From the NCBI RefSeq assembly GCF_020165985.1, contig NZ_JAIUKZ010000016.1, positions 1 through 64,000 on the forward strand: a stretch of DNA of 64,000 nt. The letters are read 5' to 3'. A program made the translations under genes and the position numbers. Each line of letters starts with the position of its first letter. Position 1 is the first letter of the stretch. The notes beneath the pieces were generated by a model that did no database searches, was not told the origin of the DNA, and saw only the letters and a list, made by a program, of their open reading frames with translations. Positions 23,802 to 32,836 of the stretch are shown piece after piece. This DNA is from Bacillus sp. RAR_GA_16 (GTDB lineage: Bacteria > Bacillota > Bacilli > Bacillales > Guptibacillaceae).

Positions 23802-23830
23802 GTCAAGGCAGAAACTCTGTCTTGACTTTA
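23802..23830 (+). terminator. weak terminator-like hairpin
   Basis: GTCAAGgCAGA / TCTGtCTTGAC stem followed by TTTAG, 65 bases after the MFS stop. The short T tract makes it a weak call. Confidence 0.35.
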
Positions 23831-23947
23831 GTGTGAATATTGTTTCTATTCTTGCTGGGAAAGTTCATGGAATATCCAAAACTGTCTCCAAGTTGGCATT
23901 GAAATCAACTTAGGTGTTTTTCATAATGGAACTATGCTGTTGAGGAA

Positions 23948-23978
23948 TGTGATGGTATTCACATATTTCATCATGTGA
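23948..23978 (+). promoter_or_regulatory. regularly spaced operator-like half-sites before copC
   Basis: ATGTG (23948-23952), N8, CACAT (23961-23965), N8, ATGTG (23974-23978). The alternating half-sites have a constant 13-base period and lie 59 bases before copC. A copper-responsive repressor is a plausible binder, but none is encoded nearby. Confidence 0.4.
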
Positions 23979-24036
23979 TTTCTATCTGATTCGGATAAAT
24001 CATGCTGCTCACAGAAATAAACAATGGAGGATCGAT

Positions 24037-24597
24037 ATGAAAAAAATAGTCGTATTAACGATTGCATGTCTACTAACGTTTGGGAATTTAACTTACGCCC
24101 ATACTGGAATAGAAAGTTCTAACCCAGAGGATGGAAGTACGATCACAGAGGAGTTAAACAAAGTAACGCTCACGTTTGAAACAGAAATTGAGGAAACAAG
24201 CTCATTTGAATTACAAAATGCAAGTGGTCAAACGGTAGCTGTTGATAACATCACTGTTGAAAACAATACGATGACTGGGACGTTTGATCAGCCCATTGAA
24301 AACGGAGATTATGAAGCGACGTGGAAAATCATCGGAGTTGATGGACATCCGATTGAAGGAACGTTTTCTTTTTCAGTAGACGCGCCTGAATCTGAACTGG
24401 CGGAAGAAGAGTCAACTTCTGAAGAAGCAACAGACGATTCAGAAGAAAAAGATACACAAGTACAAGCGGATAAAGAAGAAACAAAGGCAGATACGGCTGA
24501 AGAGGAAAGTTCTAACGGGGCGGTAATTGGAATCGTTATTGCTGTCCTAGTCATCGTACTCATTGGAAGTGTCTTGTTGATGAGGAGAAAAAAATAA
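24037..24597 (+). CDS. CopC-domain copper-binding protein, membrane anchored
   Basis: 186 aa: signal peptide cut after TYA so that the mature chain begins with His, the usual copper(II) ligand of CopC; the beta-sandwich continues to VDGHPIEGTFSFSV, which holds the second His. Then a long acidic linker (about residues 122-160, Glu/Ser/Thr-rich) and a C-terminal helix plus RRKK anchor it on the outer membrane face. It is followed three bases later by copD. Together they resemble the YcnJ/CopCD copper-import module split in two. Confidence 0.85.
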   Translation: MKKIVVLTIACLLTFGNLTYAHTGIESSNPEDGSTITEELNKVTLTFETEIEETSSFELQNASGQTVAVDNITVENNTMTGTFDQPIENGDYEATWKIIGVDGHPIEGTFSFSVDAPESELAEEESTSEEATDDSEEKDTQVQADKEETKADTAEEESSNGAVIGIVIAVLVIVLIGSVLLMRRKK

Positions 24598-24600
24598 TCC

Positions 24601-25704
24601 ATGTTGATTCTAACAGTGATCAGTGAAGCGCTGCTTTATATTAGCTTCGCACTACTGATCGCGGATTATCTTTTCTCATTTATTTCTCCTAATAAAAAGC
24701 CGTTGATTCATGTTCCTAAAAAAATCCGTCTTTTGGCTGCTGGAGGGATTGCGCTTTTTTCCTTCATGCCGATATTCGATTTACTTCTTTATTTATATGA
24801 GGACTATGGAATAAGACAGGCACTGTCCTCGGTACTAGTTACATTTAAAGTGGGGCAGGCCTGGAGTTTTACAGTTCTACTGTCCATTATTTTAAGCCTT
24901 TATATCCTTTTTGTTGATGATGGACAGGAGAAGAGATACCCAATCATCGGTCTTGTTCTTCTTCTGTTTCTCATTTTTGGCCTTGGGTGGGCGAGCCATT
25001 CAAGCTCTCTTCATCCAGTTAAAGGATTCATTATTCACACGATACACTTTACGGCTGTTGTTACGTGGGTAGGATTGCTATTCGTGATAAGTTGGTTTTC
25101 AAAAAACGCGGCAAACTGGACGAGATTTTTGAAATGGTTTCATCCAACCGCAATCTTTTGTTTCACGGTAGTAGGGGTCACAGGTCTGTTGTTGATGCAG
25201 TTTGTTATTCCATTAGCTGATTATCCTGATACTTGGATGGTTTCTTACGGTCAAAGCTTATTGATCAAACACTTGCTCATTGTTCCACTGCTTGGATACG
25301 CCTTTCTGAATGGCGTTATCATGAAGAAAAAGCTTAAAGAGAGCAGCGTATTTGATCCTAGACCGTGGACAAAAGTAGAATCTGTAGTGGTGTTACTCAT
25401 TTTTGCCGCAACCGGTGCGATGAGTCACTCTTCACCTCCAAACAATCTTGCTTCTCTCATTAGCCTTGAAGGTGTATCTCCGCTGTTTAAGCTATTTACA
25501 AACGGCTTAGTTTCACCAGGTGCTTCTGTTGAATTAGTGGTAAACGGGAATGCACTGTTGCTTGGCACTTTAGCAGTAGTGTTTATAGTGGTGATGATTG
25601 CTGGGTTTATGAAAAAGATGCCACCACTTTTTTCGTTTCTAATGAGCGTCTTGTTTATCATATCAGGCTATTTAGCGTTGCTACAAAGTGTTCAAATGCT
25701 GTAA
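24601..25704 (+). CDS. CopD-family copper transporter
   Basis: 367 aa, about nine membrane helices. The CopD part is recognisable by conserved membrane His residues (LGWASHSSSLHPVKG, IIHTIHFTAVVTWVG) and ATGAMSHSSPPNN. Expected to import copper with CopC. ATG 24601 is three bases after the copC stop, so the two are one operon, closed by a strong terminator. Confidence 0.85.
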   Translation: MLILTVISEALLYISFALLIADYLFSFISPNKKPLIHVPKKIRLLAAGGIALFSFMPIFDLLLYLYEDYGIRQALSSVLVTFKVGQAWSFTVLLSIILSLYILFVDDGQEKRYPIIGLVLLLFLIFGLGWASHSSSLHPVKGFIIHTIHFTAVVTWVGLLFVISWFSKNAANWTRFLKWFHPTAIFCFTVVGVTGLLLMQFVIPLADYPDTWMVSYGQSLLIKHLLIVPLLGYAFLNGVIMKKKLKESSVFDPRPWTKVESVVVLLIFAATGAMSHSSPPNNLASLISLEGVSPLFKLFTNGLVSPGASVELVVNGNALLLGTLAVVFIVVMIAGFMKKMPPLFSFLMSVLFIISGYLALLQSVQML

Positions 25705-25709
25705 TGAAG

Positions 25710-25742
25710 AAACCCCCGAGAGTAATACTCTCGGGGGTTTCC
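25710..25742 (+). terminator. rho-independent terminator
   Basis: AAACCCCCGAGAGT / ACTCTCGGGGGTTT stem with an AAT loop, just after the copD stop. Confidence 0.9.
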
Positions 25743-25834
25743 TATTTTCGCTATAATTGCTCTGTTTTTTTGGATTTAGCGGGAAAACGGTTGAATGAAG
25801 AAGCGCGCGTTGAAAAGGGTTAACGTAAGAAGAA

Positions 25835-26347
25835 CTAAATCTTAAAAAGCTTATTATCGAGTAGAAGTACTTTATCCGTCGTTTGGTGAGCTTGTTTTTT
25901 CGTATGCTCAACAAGGTCATAAATGAGTGGACTGCACTTTTTAGCTCCTTTGATGAGGAGCGGCACCCCGAGAGCATCGATGCCAAGCCCTCGAGAAAGG
26001 CCTCCTCCTATTGACATAACGAACGGTACGGTTGGTGATGTGTTTGAGAGGATAATTTGATCCTCTACTTGAAAATGTTCAAAAAGCATCATTGTCATGT
26101 CGTATAGGGCCGGCACAATGAGTTTTGACGACTTTTTGCCGATTGTAAACACTTTATGCCCATCTGCATCTTGGCCGTGGAAAAGAAGGTGCCCTGCATC
26201 CTTTTTCGTTAGTTTGTTAAAATAAGGCACAGCAAGGACTTCTTCACTCGTCAATGGAAGAGAAGAGGGCTTCAAAAGCTGTAAATGAAAAGCAGCTGCT
26301 AGTGATGTGGTATGTGTTCCGCCATAATCATGGTAGATGTAAATCAT
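25835..26347 (-). CDS. DUF3189 family protein
   Basis: 170 aa. The start MIYIYHDYGGTHTTSLAAAFHL is the family signature, and DAGHLLFHGQDADGHKVF, LSNTSPTVPFVMSIGGGLSRGLG follow. DUF3189 proteins are common in sporulating Firmicutes and have no known activity; the layout suggests a nucleotide- or metal-binding fold. I chose ATG 26347, which restores this signature, instead of a longer start at 26434 that overlaps the upstream AEC gene. Confidence 0.85.
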   Translation of the reverse strand: MIYIYHDYGGTHTTSLAAAFHLQLLKPSSLPLTSEEVLAVPYFNKLTKKDAGHLLFHGQDADGHKVFTIGKKSSKLIVPALYDMTMMLFEHFQVEDQIILSNTSPTVPFVMSIGGGLSRGLGIDALGVPLLIKGAKKCSPLIYDLVEHTKKQAHQTTDKVLLLDNKLFKI

Positions 26348-26420
26348 AGGCTCATCCCTGTAATTGAATTTTACTAATAAGTATGACCTAATTACTTGGG
26401 AAACATTCGGCGAATGAGAT

Positions 26421-27344
26421 TTAAGCAGCGCCAACTAACCATAATACAAAAGGTACGGTAAGGATACTGGCAAGAGTCGTTAAAAGCGTACTATATGAAA
26501 CAAGCTGCGGTTCTGTATTGAATTCAAGAGAATACATTGTTGTGTTAGCAGCAGTTGGCATGGATGAAAGCACGACTAAAATGCTACTAAGTAGAGGGTT
26601 TAAACCAAGTAACATCGTGAGAAACAGAGCGATGATCGGAGAAACAATCATTCTGATGGAAAAAATCGTAGATAAATCGCTCCATCTGACACTTCCTCTA
26701 GTGAGAGAAGCGAGCTGCATGCCGAGTACAATCATAATGGTTGGAATCGTAGCATCTGCAACTAGATTGACGGCTTGCATAACAAATTCTGGGACATTGA
26801 AACCAGTCATCTTTACAATGATGCCGAGAAGGACAGCATGATTAATGGGCATCCGAGAGATTTTTAGAAGAGAATCCTTAAGGCTATGCGTTCCTGTGCT
26901 ACTTCCTTTCGATGCATAATATAGTCCGACTGTATTCATGAGTAATGACTGAATGACCATCATAATAATGGCATAGTGGACGCCCTCTTCACCATATGCA
27001 AATAAAATAATCGGTACTCCATAGTTACCGCTATTCATGAAAACGGAAGAAAGAATCATAGCAGCAGATTTTGTGCGTTTCAGTGCTTTGATTTTAGAGA
27101 TGATTGTAACAATGAGAATTAATAGTATCATTAAAAGCAAGCAGAATATCAGGATATAAGCATAATCCATGGTTATATCGTTTGTATAAAAGGTTTGAAA
27201 AGCGAGAAACGGATACATTAAATAAAGAGCAGAAGTCGAAATCGATTTACGATCAAATCCGATTTTCTTCTGTCCAATATAACCGATCGCAAAAATGATA
27301 AAAGCGGGTATAACAATTAAAATAACGTTAATGATTCTCACCAC
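26421..27344 (-). CDS. AEC-family permease (auxin-efflux-carrier-like)
   Basis: 307 aa, ten helices in two five-helix halves. SSVFMNSGNYGVPIILFAYG and SSMPTAANTTMYSLEF are the two NxG/AANT blocks typical of bacterial AEC malate or amino-acid permeases. The nearby maeN and malKR genes make a dicarboxylate likely, which is an inference. The start is GTG 27344 with a weak ribosome site, so the true N-terminus may lie a few codons inside. Confidence 0.82.
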   Translation of the reverse strand: MVRIINVILIVIPAFIIFAIGYIGQKKIGFDRKSISTSALYLMYPFLAFQTFYTNDITMDYAYILIFCLLLMILLILIVTIISKIKALKRTKSAAMILSSVFMNSGNYGVPIILFAYGEEGVHYAIIMMVIQSLLMNTVGLYYASKGSSTGTHSLKDSLLKISRMPINHAVLLGIIVKMTGFNVPEFVMQAVNLVADATIPTIMIVLGMQLASLTRGSVRWSDLSTIFSIRMIVSPIIALFLTMLLGLNPLLSSILVVLSSMPTAANTTMYSLEFNTEPQLVSYSTLLTTLASILTVPFVLWLVGAA

Positions 27345-27379
27345 ATTTGCTTTTTAGTTTTGTGTTAAATAAACGAAGT

Positions 27380-27416
27380 GAACTCCCACTATCTGTGATA
27401 GATAGTGGGAGTTCTT
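27380..27416 (-). terminator. terminator of maeN
   Basis: AACTCCCACTATCT / AGATAGTGGGAGTT perfect 14-bp stem 15 bases after the maeN stop. Confidence 0.75.
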
Positions 27417-27431
27417 TACTGTATAAGGTAA

Positions 27432-28760
27432 TCAAGCGAGAAAGGGTATGATTAACCCTGCTAACAAGAGAATTAAGGCTCCACCGAGACGGGATGATAT
27501 TTGAGCAAATGGCATCAGTTCCATTCTTCTTGAAGCAGATAGAACGGCTACATCCCCTGTTCCCCCCATATTCGCCATACATAATCCTGCTGTGATGGCT
27601 GCCTCAATCGGATAGAAGCCAACTAACTTACCGATTAAACCGGCACCGATAATGGCGCCAAGAACGACACCGAATACGGTAAGAATGTATTGCAGGGTAA
27701 GAGCTTCAAGTACTGTGTTTAGATCTGTATAAGCAATTCCAATGCCGAACAATAGCGCTAGTGTCCAGTTACTTGCGACGAATTTATACCACTGGCTTGC
27801 GCCGTCGATTACATTCTTTGGAATGATGTCTGCTATTTTAGCAATCGCGACAACAATAATCATAAGCGCATAGGGGTGTAAAGGAATGAAATCTCCAAGT
27901 AATCCACCAATGGCAAAGAACGTAATAGCGGCAAGTAGCCCAATCCCCATTTTTTGAATATCGTAGGTTTGTTTTTCTTCTTTATATTGAAAGCCTTTTA
28001 TTAATTGACCATTACCAGTAAGAGAAGGAACTTTGTTACCGAGTAAGTTAAGCATGCTAGCAAGGACTATCGCAAATACGTTACCAAGTGCAAGTGCAGG
28101 GACGAGCATGGAAATATAATATGCCGGATCATTGCCCATTAACTCGGAATACACCTGACTCATCGGAACAGCACCAGCGCCCATGCCACCACCCATAATT
28201 GGCATTGTGATAACGAGGATCGCGTCTCTTAAAGAAAAGCCTACAAGAGAACCCAATAAACCAGCTACAACAATTGCACCAACAACGGCTCCCATAATAG
28301 GTAAGAAGTAGCGCAGACCAACCTTTACGAGAATTTTCTTGTTCATTCCAAGGATACTCCCGGTTATGAGGGCAGCGATATAAAAGTTTAAAAACCCGCC
28401 ATCTTTCATGAATGTTGTCATCGTTGTTACAGATGATTCAGGTAACCAGCCTTCATAAACAAGGAAAGCGGCACCGAAGATGGCGATAATAGCGCCACCT
28501 CCGAGGTAGGTTTTAACAATTGGCGTATGATCACCAATCCAACCTAGTAATTCACCAAGCACAATCATAATCAGCAAACTACCGATCATACCGCCTGGAA
28601 GATTTCCAGTATAGAGGCTAGTAAGCGTAATAGCCGTAAATATGCCAAACCATAGCATAGGGAGACCAAAAATTTTAATGGATTTCTTTTCCTGACTTAT
28701 GTTTTCAGACGAGGGATCAGGTTGCTTCTCATAATTTAACTCTTTAGCAGCTTGCGCCAA
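27432..28760 (-). CDS. maeN: 2-hydroxycarboxylate (malate) : Na+ symporter
   Basis: 442 aa, 2HCT/CitS family. Two GGxG pore-loop motifs are visible: MGGGMGAGAVPMS and NMGGTGDVAVLSAS. Hydrophilic N-terminus and 11 helices are normal. Start TTG 28760 (AAGGAG eight bases upstream) is preferred over GTG 28769, which abuts the ribosome site. The adjacent malKR two-component system is the same arrangement that controls maeN in Bacillus subtilis, so malate is the likely substrate; citrate is the alternative. Confidence 0.88.
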   Translation of the reverse strand: MAQAAKELNYEKQPDPSSENISQEKKSIKIFGLPMLWFGIFTAITLTSLYTGNLPGGMIGSLLIMIVLGELLGWIGDHTPIVKTYLGGGAIIAIFGAAFLVYEGWLPESSVTTMTTFMKDGGFLNFYIAALITGSILGMNKKILVKVGLRYFLPIMGAVVGAIVVAGLLGSLVGFSLRDAILVITMPIMGGGMGAGAVPMSQVYSELMGNDPAYYISMLVPALALGNVFAIVLASMLNLLGNKVPSLTGNGQLIKGFQYKEEKQTYDIQKMGIGLLAAITFFAIGGLLGDFIPLHPYALMIIVVAIAKIADIIPKNVIDGASQWYKFVASNWTLALLFGIGIAYTDLNTVLEALTLQYILTVFGVVLGAIIGAGLIGKLVGFYPIEAAITAGLCMANMGGTGDVAVLSASRRMELMPFAQISSRLGGALILLLAGLIIPFLA

Positions 28761-28858
28761 TTTGTTCACTCCTTTTTTAATGCGTTATCAATACAGTAAC
28801 GAAGTAACCGCTTTCATTAATTGTTTTCATCATAAAATAATTAACAGAAAATTCACAT

Positions 28859-28888
28859 GTTATGTAATTATTAATAGTTATGTAATTA
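28859..28888 (-). promoter_or_regulatory. candidate MalR binding sites before maeN
   Basis: GTTATGTAATTA occurs twice, at 28859-28870 and 28877-28888, as perfect direct repeats 18 bases apart, about 100-130 bases before the maeN start. Direct repeats of AT-rich elements are usual for CitT/DctR-type response regulators. Confidence 0.45.
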
Positions 28889-28917
28889 AAAAAAGCAACT
28901 AATGAAGTTGCTTTTAA
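28889..28917 (-). terminator. terminator of malR
   Basis: AAAAGCAACT / AGTTGCTTTT stem that overlaps the malR stop and continues into seven T residues on the minus strand. Confidence 0.8.
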
Positions 28918-29642
28918 AGGTAATGGCGAATGATCCATTGTTTTTCGGGATTAATCTCATATTGGTAAATAGGACGCCCCACACCATAAGTTAAGGTTTC
29001 TTTTAAATATCCAATATTACTTAGAAACTTTAAATATTTTCTAACAGATACCCTTGAAATGTCGGTAGTTGTAGCAATTTCATCTGTAGAAAACTGAGTA
29101 GCTTTTCTTGAAAGAATGGTCGTGTTAATCATTTCAAGTGTGTTTTTTGATAAACCTTTAGGTAAAGAACGATCTTCTAAAGGAGGATGAACTTCTTCAT
29201 GAACGGGATATGTGGACCGGAGCATGTGATCAAGTTCTTTTTGGTTCATCTGTTCTTTAGCGTTTAGCTTGTAGTATTTCTTTTTATAGTTTAAAAGCGC
29301 TTCTTTAAACCGATCGAATTCAAAAGGCTTAATGAGATAGTCAATGGCGCCAAGCCTTAATGCCTGTTGAATTTGATTGATTTCAGAAGCAGCTGTTACC
29401 AAAATAACATCCACATCCCGATTTTGTTTTCGCACTTCCTTCAGAAATTCGATACCAGTCACGCCGGGCATATAGACATCTAGAAGAACGAGGTCAATTT
29501 GTGTAGTCGCTAATGTTGATAATGCTTCTTTCGCTGATTTTGCAAGGTGAGCTGGTATAAAACCATCCATTTGCTCAATGTACCTCTTGTTCAATTGTGC
29601 AACCATTGGATCATCTTCTACTATCAAAACCTGAATCATCAT
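28914..29642 (-). CDS. malR: CitT/DctR-type response regulator
   Basis: 242 aa. Receiver domain with the acidic pocket VEDDP, phospho-acceptor Asp in VLLDVYMP, Thr in LVTAASE and Lys in LIKPFEF. The C-terminal winged HTH (FSTDEIATTTDISRVSVRKYLKFL) is that of CitB/DcuR regulators. The ATG overlaps the malK stop (ATGA). It should activate maeN in response to malate sensed by MalK. Confidence 0.92.
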   Translation of the reverse strand: MMIQVLIVEDDPMVAQLNKRYIEQMDGFIPAHLAKSAKEALSTLATTQIDLVLLDVYMPGVTGIEFLKEVRKQNRDVDVILVTAASEINQIQQALRLGAIDYLIKPFEFDRFKEALLNYKKKYYKLNAKEQMNQKELDHMLRSTYPVHEEVHPPLEDRSLPKGLSKNTLEMINTTILSRKATQFSTDEIATTTDISRVSVRKYLKFLSNIGYLKETLTYGVGRPIYQYEINPEKQWIIRHYL

Positions 29643-31246
29643 AAACCATCCCCCTGATCATAAGGAACAATGATCGTAAATGTCGTTCCTTCACCTAAAA
29701 CAGAATCTACGTCGATTGAACCACCTAATTTATCAATGCTTTGTCTAGTAAGGAACAGGCCAAATCCCCTATGTCTGCCGTCTTTCGAAGTGTGCCCTTT
29801 CAAAAATATGTCTTCCAGTTTGTCTTCAGGAATCCCTTCTCCAGTATCAATGATTGTCATACTTAATAAGTCATCAATATAAGAGAAGATCATGCGGATT
29901 TCTTGCTTTGTACTTGTAGAAACACTATCGATCGCATTATCAATAATGTTACCAAGGATAGTAATTAGTTCATGTGTGATTTTAGGATGACCAGCCTGTG
30001 GAATCTCTGTTTCAAAATCGATTGTCATGGTAACGTGTGATTCTCGAGCGTAGCTCATTTTCCCAATGATAAAACCCGCGAATATTGGATCTTTAATGAA
30101 CTTTGTTACATTACCAATTTCGTCTGCTTGATGATCAACCAATTTGCTAATAAATTGAGTAACCTCTTCATAATCTTCCATTTTGATTAAACCGAGTAGA
30201 ACTTGCAATTGATTCTTAAATTCATGAGATTGCGCTCGTAAAGTATCTGCGTACATCTGTACACCGGTTAGTTGCTCTGCTAATTGATTGACTTCAGTTT
30301 TATCTCTAAACGTGGCGATGGCCCCAACAACTTGACCATTCACAATGAGAGGAACACGATTTGTAATAATTGAGACACCATTAATCAACTGTTCTTGATC
30401 TAATTCTGCTTCTCGTGACAGAAGGATATCTTCAAGCCTTGTCCCTGGCAAGAAATCGCTGATTTTCATTCCTAGAGGATCGGATTTCTTCAAGCTAGCC
30501 TGTGTGAAAATGCGTCGTGCTGACTTATTCACTAAGATAATCGTACCGGTTCGATCAATCGCGATAATCCCTTCATGCACGGAATGTAACATGGTATTTC
30601 GTTCTTCGTGTATACGAGCAATCGCATATGGTTCTAACCCAAATAGGCTGTTTTTTATATAGCGTGCTAATAAAAATGCTCCAAGAATTCCGATAAATAC
30701 CCCAACCGTTGAACCGATGAGAATTTTCCTGTGACTCTGTTGGATGGATGCTGTAACAGCTTCTAACGAAATACCAACTGCCACAGCACCGATTTGCTTC
30801 TGGTTATTATCGTAAATCGGTGTGAACGCACGTAATGATTTACCCAACGTACCAGTTGATCTGGATATGTATTCTTCTCCATTAAGTGCCCTGAGTTCAT
30901 CGCCACCTACAAAATGTTTTCCTATTTTTTGAACATCAGGATGTGATTTGCGTATACCTTCCATATCCATTACCACAACAAAGAGGACATCAGAAGCTTG
31001 TTGAATGTTAGTGGTATATTCCTGTATGCTTATTTCTTCCTCAGGTACATCTGTTAAGCCATCTTTCACAATTTTAGATTCCGCAATCGTTCTGGAGACG
31101 GTAATCGCTTTATCCTCTAATTGATTTTCAATCGTTTCACTCGTTGTATTTGTAATTAATAAATCCGTTATCAAGAGCGACAGGGTGACTACCGTACATA
31201 CAAAGATAATGATAATGGTACTTAATTTAAAGCGGTACTTTTGCAT
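29639..31246 (-). CDS. malK: malate sensor histidine kinase (CitA/DcuS type)
   Basis: 535 aa. Membrane helices near 10-30 and 178-198 bracket an extracellular PAS-like ligand domain; a cytoplasmic PAS (EGIIAIDRTGTIILVNKSA) follows; then the SPOB-type H-box in RAQSHEFKNQLQVLLGL and an ATPase with GNIIDNAIDS, DTGEGIPED and GFGLFL. Length equals that of Bacillus subtilis MalK. Start ATG 31246 with GAGGTG eight bases upstream. First gene of the malK-malR operon. Confidence 0.9.
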   Translation of the reverse strand: MQKYRFKLSTIIIIFVCTVVTLSLLITDLLITNTTSETIENQLEDKAITVSRTIAESKIVKDGLTDVPEEEISIQEYTTNIQQASDVLFVVVMDMEGIRKSHPDVQKIGKHFVGGDELRALNGEEYISRSTGTLGKSLRAFTPIYDNNQKQIGAVAVGISLEAVTASIQQSHRKILIGSTVGVFIGILGAFLLARYIKNSLFGLEPYAIARIHEERNTMLHSVHEGIIAIDRTGTIILVNKSARRIFTQASLKKSDPLGMKISDFLPGTRLEDILLSREAELDQEQLINGVSIITNRVPLIVNGQVVGAIATFRDKTEVNQLAEQLTGVQMYADTLRAQSHEFKNQLQVLLGLIKMEDYEEVTQFISKLVDHQADEIGNVTKFIKDPIFAGFIIGKMSYARESHVTMTIDFETEIPQAGHPKITHELITILGNIIDNAIDSVSTSTKQEIRMIFSYIDDLLSMTIIDTGEGIPEDKLEDIFLKGHTSKDGRHRGFGLFLTRQSIDKLGGSIDVDSVLGEGTTFTIIVPYDQGDGL

Positions 31247-31335
31247 CGTTTTCACCTCAAGGTAAACAAAGGGCTTTAACTCTAGTGTAGTTGTTTATAG
31301 AGAAAATGAACATATGTCGTTATACAATATAACTC

Positions 31336-31372
31336 AAAAAACCGCTCAGTCGCTTGACTGAGCGGTTAAATC
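31336..31372 (-). terminator. terminator of the drug exporter gene
   Basis: AACCGCTCAGTC / GACTGAGCGGTT stem with a GCTT loop and a T tract on the minus strand. Confidence 0.85.
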
Positions 31373-31384
31373 AAAAAGTTTGTT

Positions 31385-32836
31385 TTACGCATTCACTGAC
31401 TTAGGTTGATGCCGATTGTTCCGAATCGGTGCTTCATTCGTTTGAGCTTGTTCAGGCGCACTCTTTTTCACAAAGAATGAAAGTCCAAGAGCGACAATTG
31501 ACAGAATCAGAATGACAAGAAAGGCGATGTTTACGCCATAAATATCAGGGCGTGAGATCGCCGGCTGTTGTTGAGCCGTTTGCGCGGTTGTTGTCATAAC
31601 CGTCACGAGTATCGCTGTACCAATCGATGCGGCAATTTGACGCATGGTATTGTTCATGGCAGCCCCATGTGGAATGAGGTGCTTCGGCAATTGATTAAGC
31701 CCAGCCGTTGTGACCGGCATCATCACCATGGATAATCCAAACATTCGAATGGCATACATGACCGTTAAGAATGTCATGGATGTTGCTGTATCGAGAAATG
31801 AAAAACCGAACGTTGCTACACTGACAATAGTTAGACCAACAATCGCAAGCAAGCGTGCACCAATTTTATCAAAAATTCGTCCTGTTATCGGGGACATAAA
31901 CGCCGTAATGACAGCCCCAGGAAGAAGGACAAGCCCAGATTCAAATGCGGTAAAGTCTCTCATGTTTTGCATATAAAGTGGAATTAATGTTTCTGAACCG
32001 ATTAATCCAAGAAACATGAGCATTCCAATAATGGTGGCAATGGTAAAGATTTTATCTTTAAACACGCGAAACTCTAGCATCGGCTGTGAAAGACGTAGCT
32101 GTCTTAAAATGAATGCTGTTAGCGTAACAACACCAACGATTAGCACAAGGATCGTTCTCATATTGTCCCAGCCGAGGTTTCCTGCGCTCGTAAACGCATA
32201 AAGCAAACCACCAAATCCAATCGATGAAAGAATAATCGAGATCGGATCGACTTTGGGAAATGTGAGCTCTGTGACATTCTTCATCGTGAAGCGTGCAACG
32301 GTAATAATGACAATCGCAAGCGGAAGCATCGCCCAAAATAAAACACGCCATGAATAGTTCGCTGTAATCCAGCCGGATAGGGCAGGACCAATGGCCGGTG
32401 CGAATGACATCACAAGCCCGATGTAACCCATCGCGGTACCGCGTTTATTTACTGGAAAGATCATGAGAAAAACAGTTTGCATGAGGGGCATCATCACCCC
32501 TGCGCCTGCTGATTGAACGACTCGTCCAATCAGCAAGACGCCGAAATTCGGGGCAAACCCGCCAATGACCGTTCCGACTGAGAAAATACTCATCGCTGAA
32601 ATAAAAAGTTGTCTTGTTGTAAATCGTTCAAGTAGAAAAGCACTAATCGGTATCATAATGCCGTTCACAAGCATAAAGACGGTTGTCAGCCATTGGGCAG
32701 TATTCGCTGTAATGTTCATTTCCTCCATGATCGGTGGAATCGCCGTAATCATAAGAGTCTGGTTTAAAATTGTAATAAACGCTCCGGCAAGTAGAAGCGC
32801 TGCAATCAACACTTTATTGTATGGTTTCGTGGACAC
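31385..32836 (-). CDS. DHA2-family multidrug efflux MFS transporter (LmrB/EmrB type)
   Basis: 483 aa, 14 helices. LNQTLMITAIPPIMEEMN is motif D1 of DHA2 exporters, then LLERFTTRQLF (motif A), GRVVQSAGAGVMMPLMQ (motif B) and GYIGLVMSFAPAIGPALSGW (motif C, antiporter). GTG 32836 has GAGGAG seven bases upstream. The gene is alone and divergent from the methyltransferase. Substrates are probably lipophilic drugs; no local TetR or MarR regulator is present. Confidence 0.88.
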   Translation of the reverse strand: MSTKPYNKVLIAALLLAGAFITILNQTLMITAIPPIMEEMNITANTAQWLTTVFMLVNGIMIPISAFLLERFTTRQLFISAMSIFSVGTVIGGFAPNFGVLLIGRVVQSAGAGVMMPLMQTVFLMIFPVNKRGTAMGYIGLVMSFAPAIGPALSGWITANYSWRVLFWAMLPLAIVIITVARFTMKNVTELTFPKVDPISIILSSIGFGGLLYAFTSAGNLGWDNMRTILVLIVGVVTLTAFILRQLRLSQPMLEFRVFKDKIFTIATIIGMLMFLGLIGSETLIPLYMQNMRDFTAFESGLVLLPGAVITAFMSPITGRIFDKIGARLLAIVGLTIVSVATFGFSFLDTATSMTFLTVMYAIRMFGLSMVMMPVTTAGLNQLPKHLIPHGAAMNNTMRQIAASIGTAILVTVMTTTAQTAQQQPAISRPDIYGVNIAFLVILILSIVALGLSFFVKKSAPEQAQTNEAPIRNNRHQPKSVNA

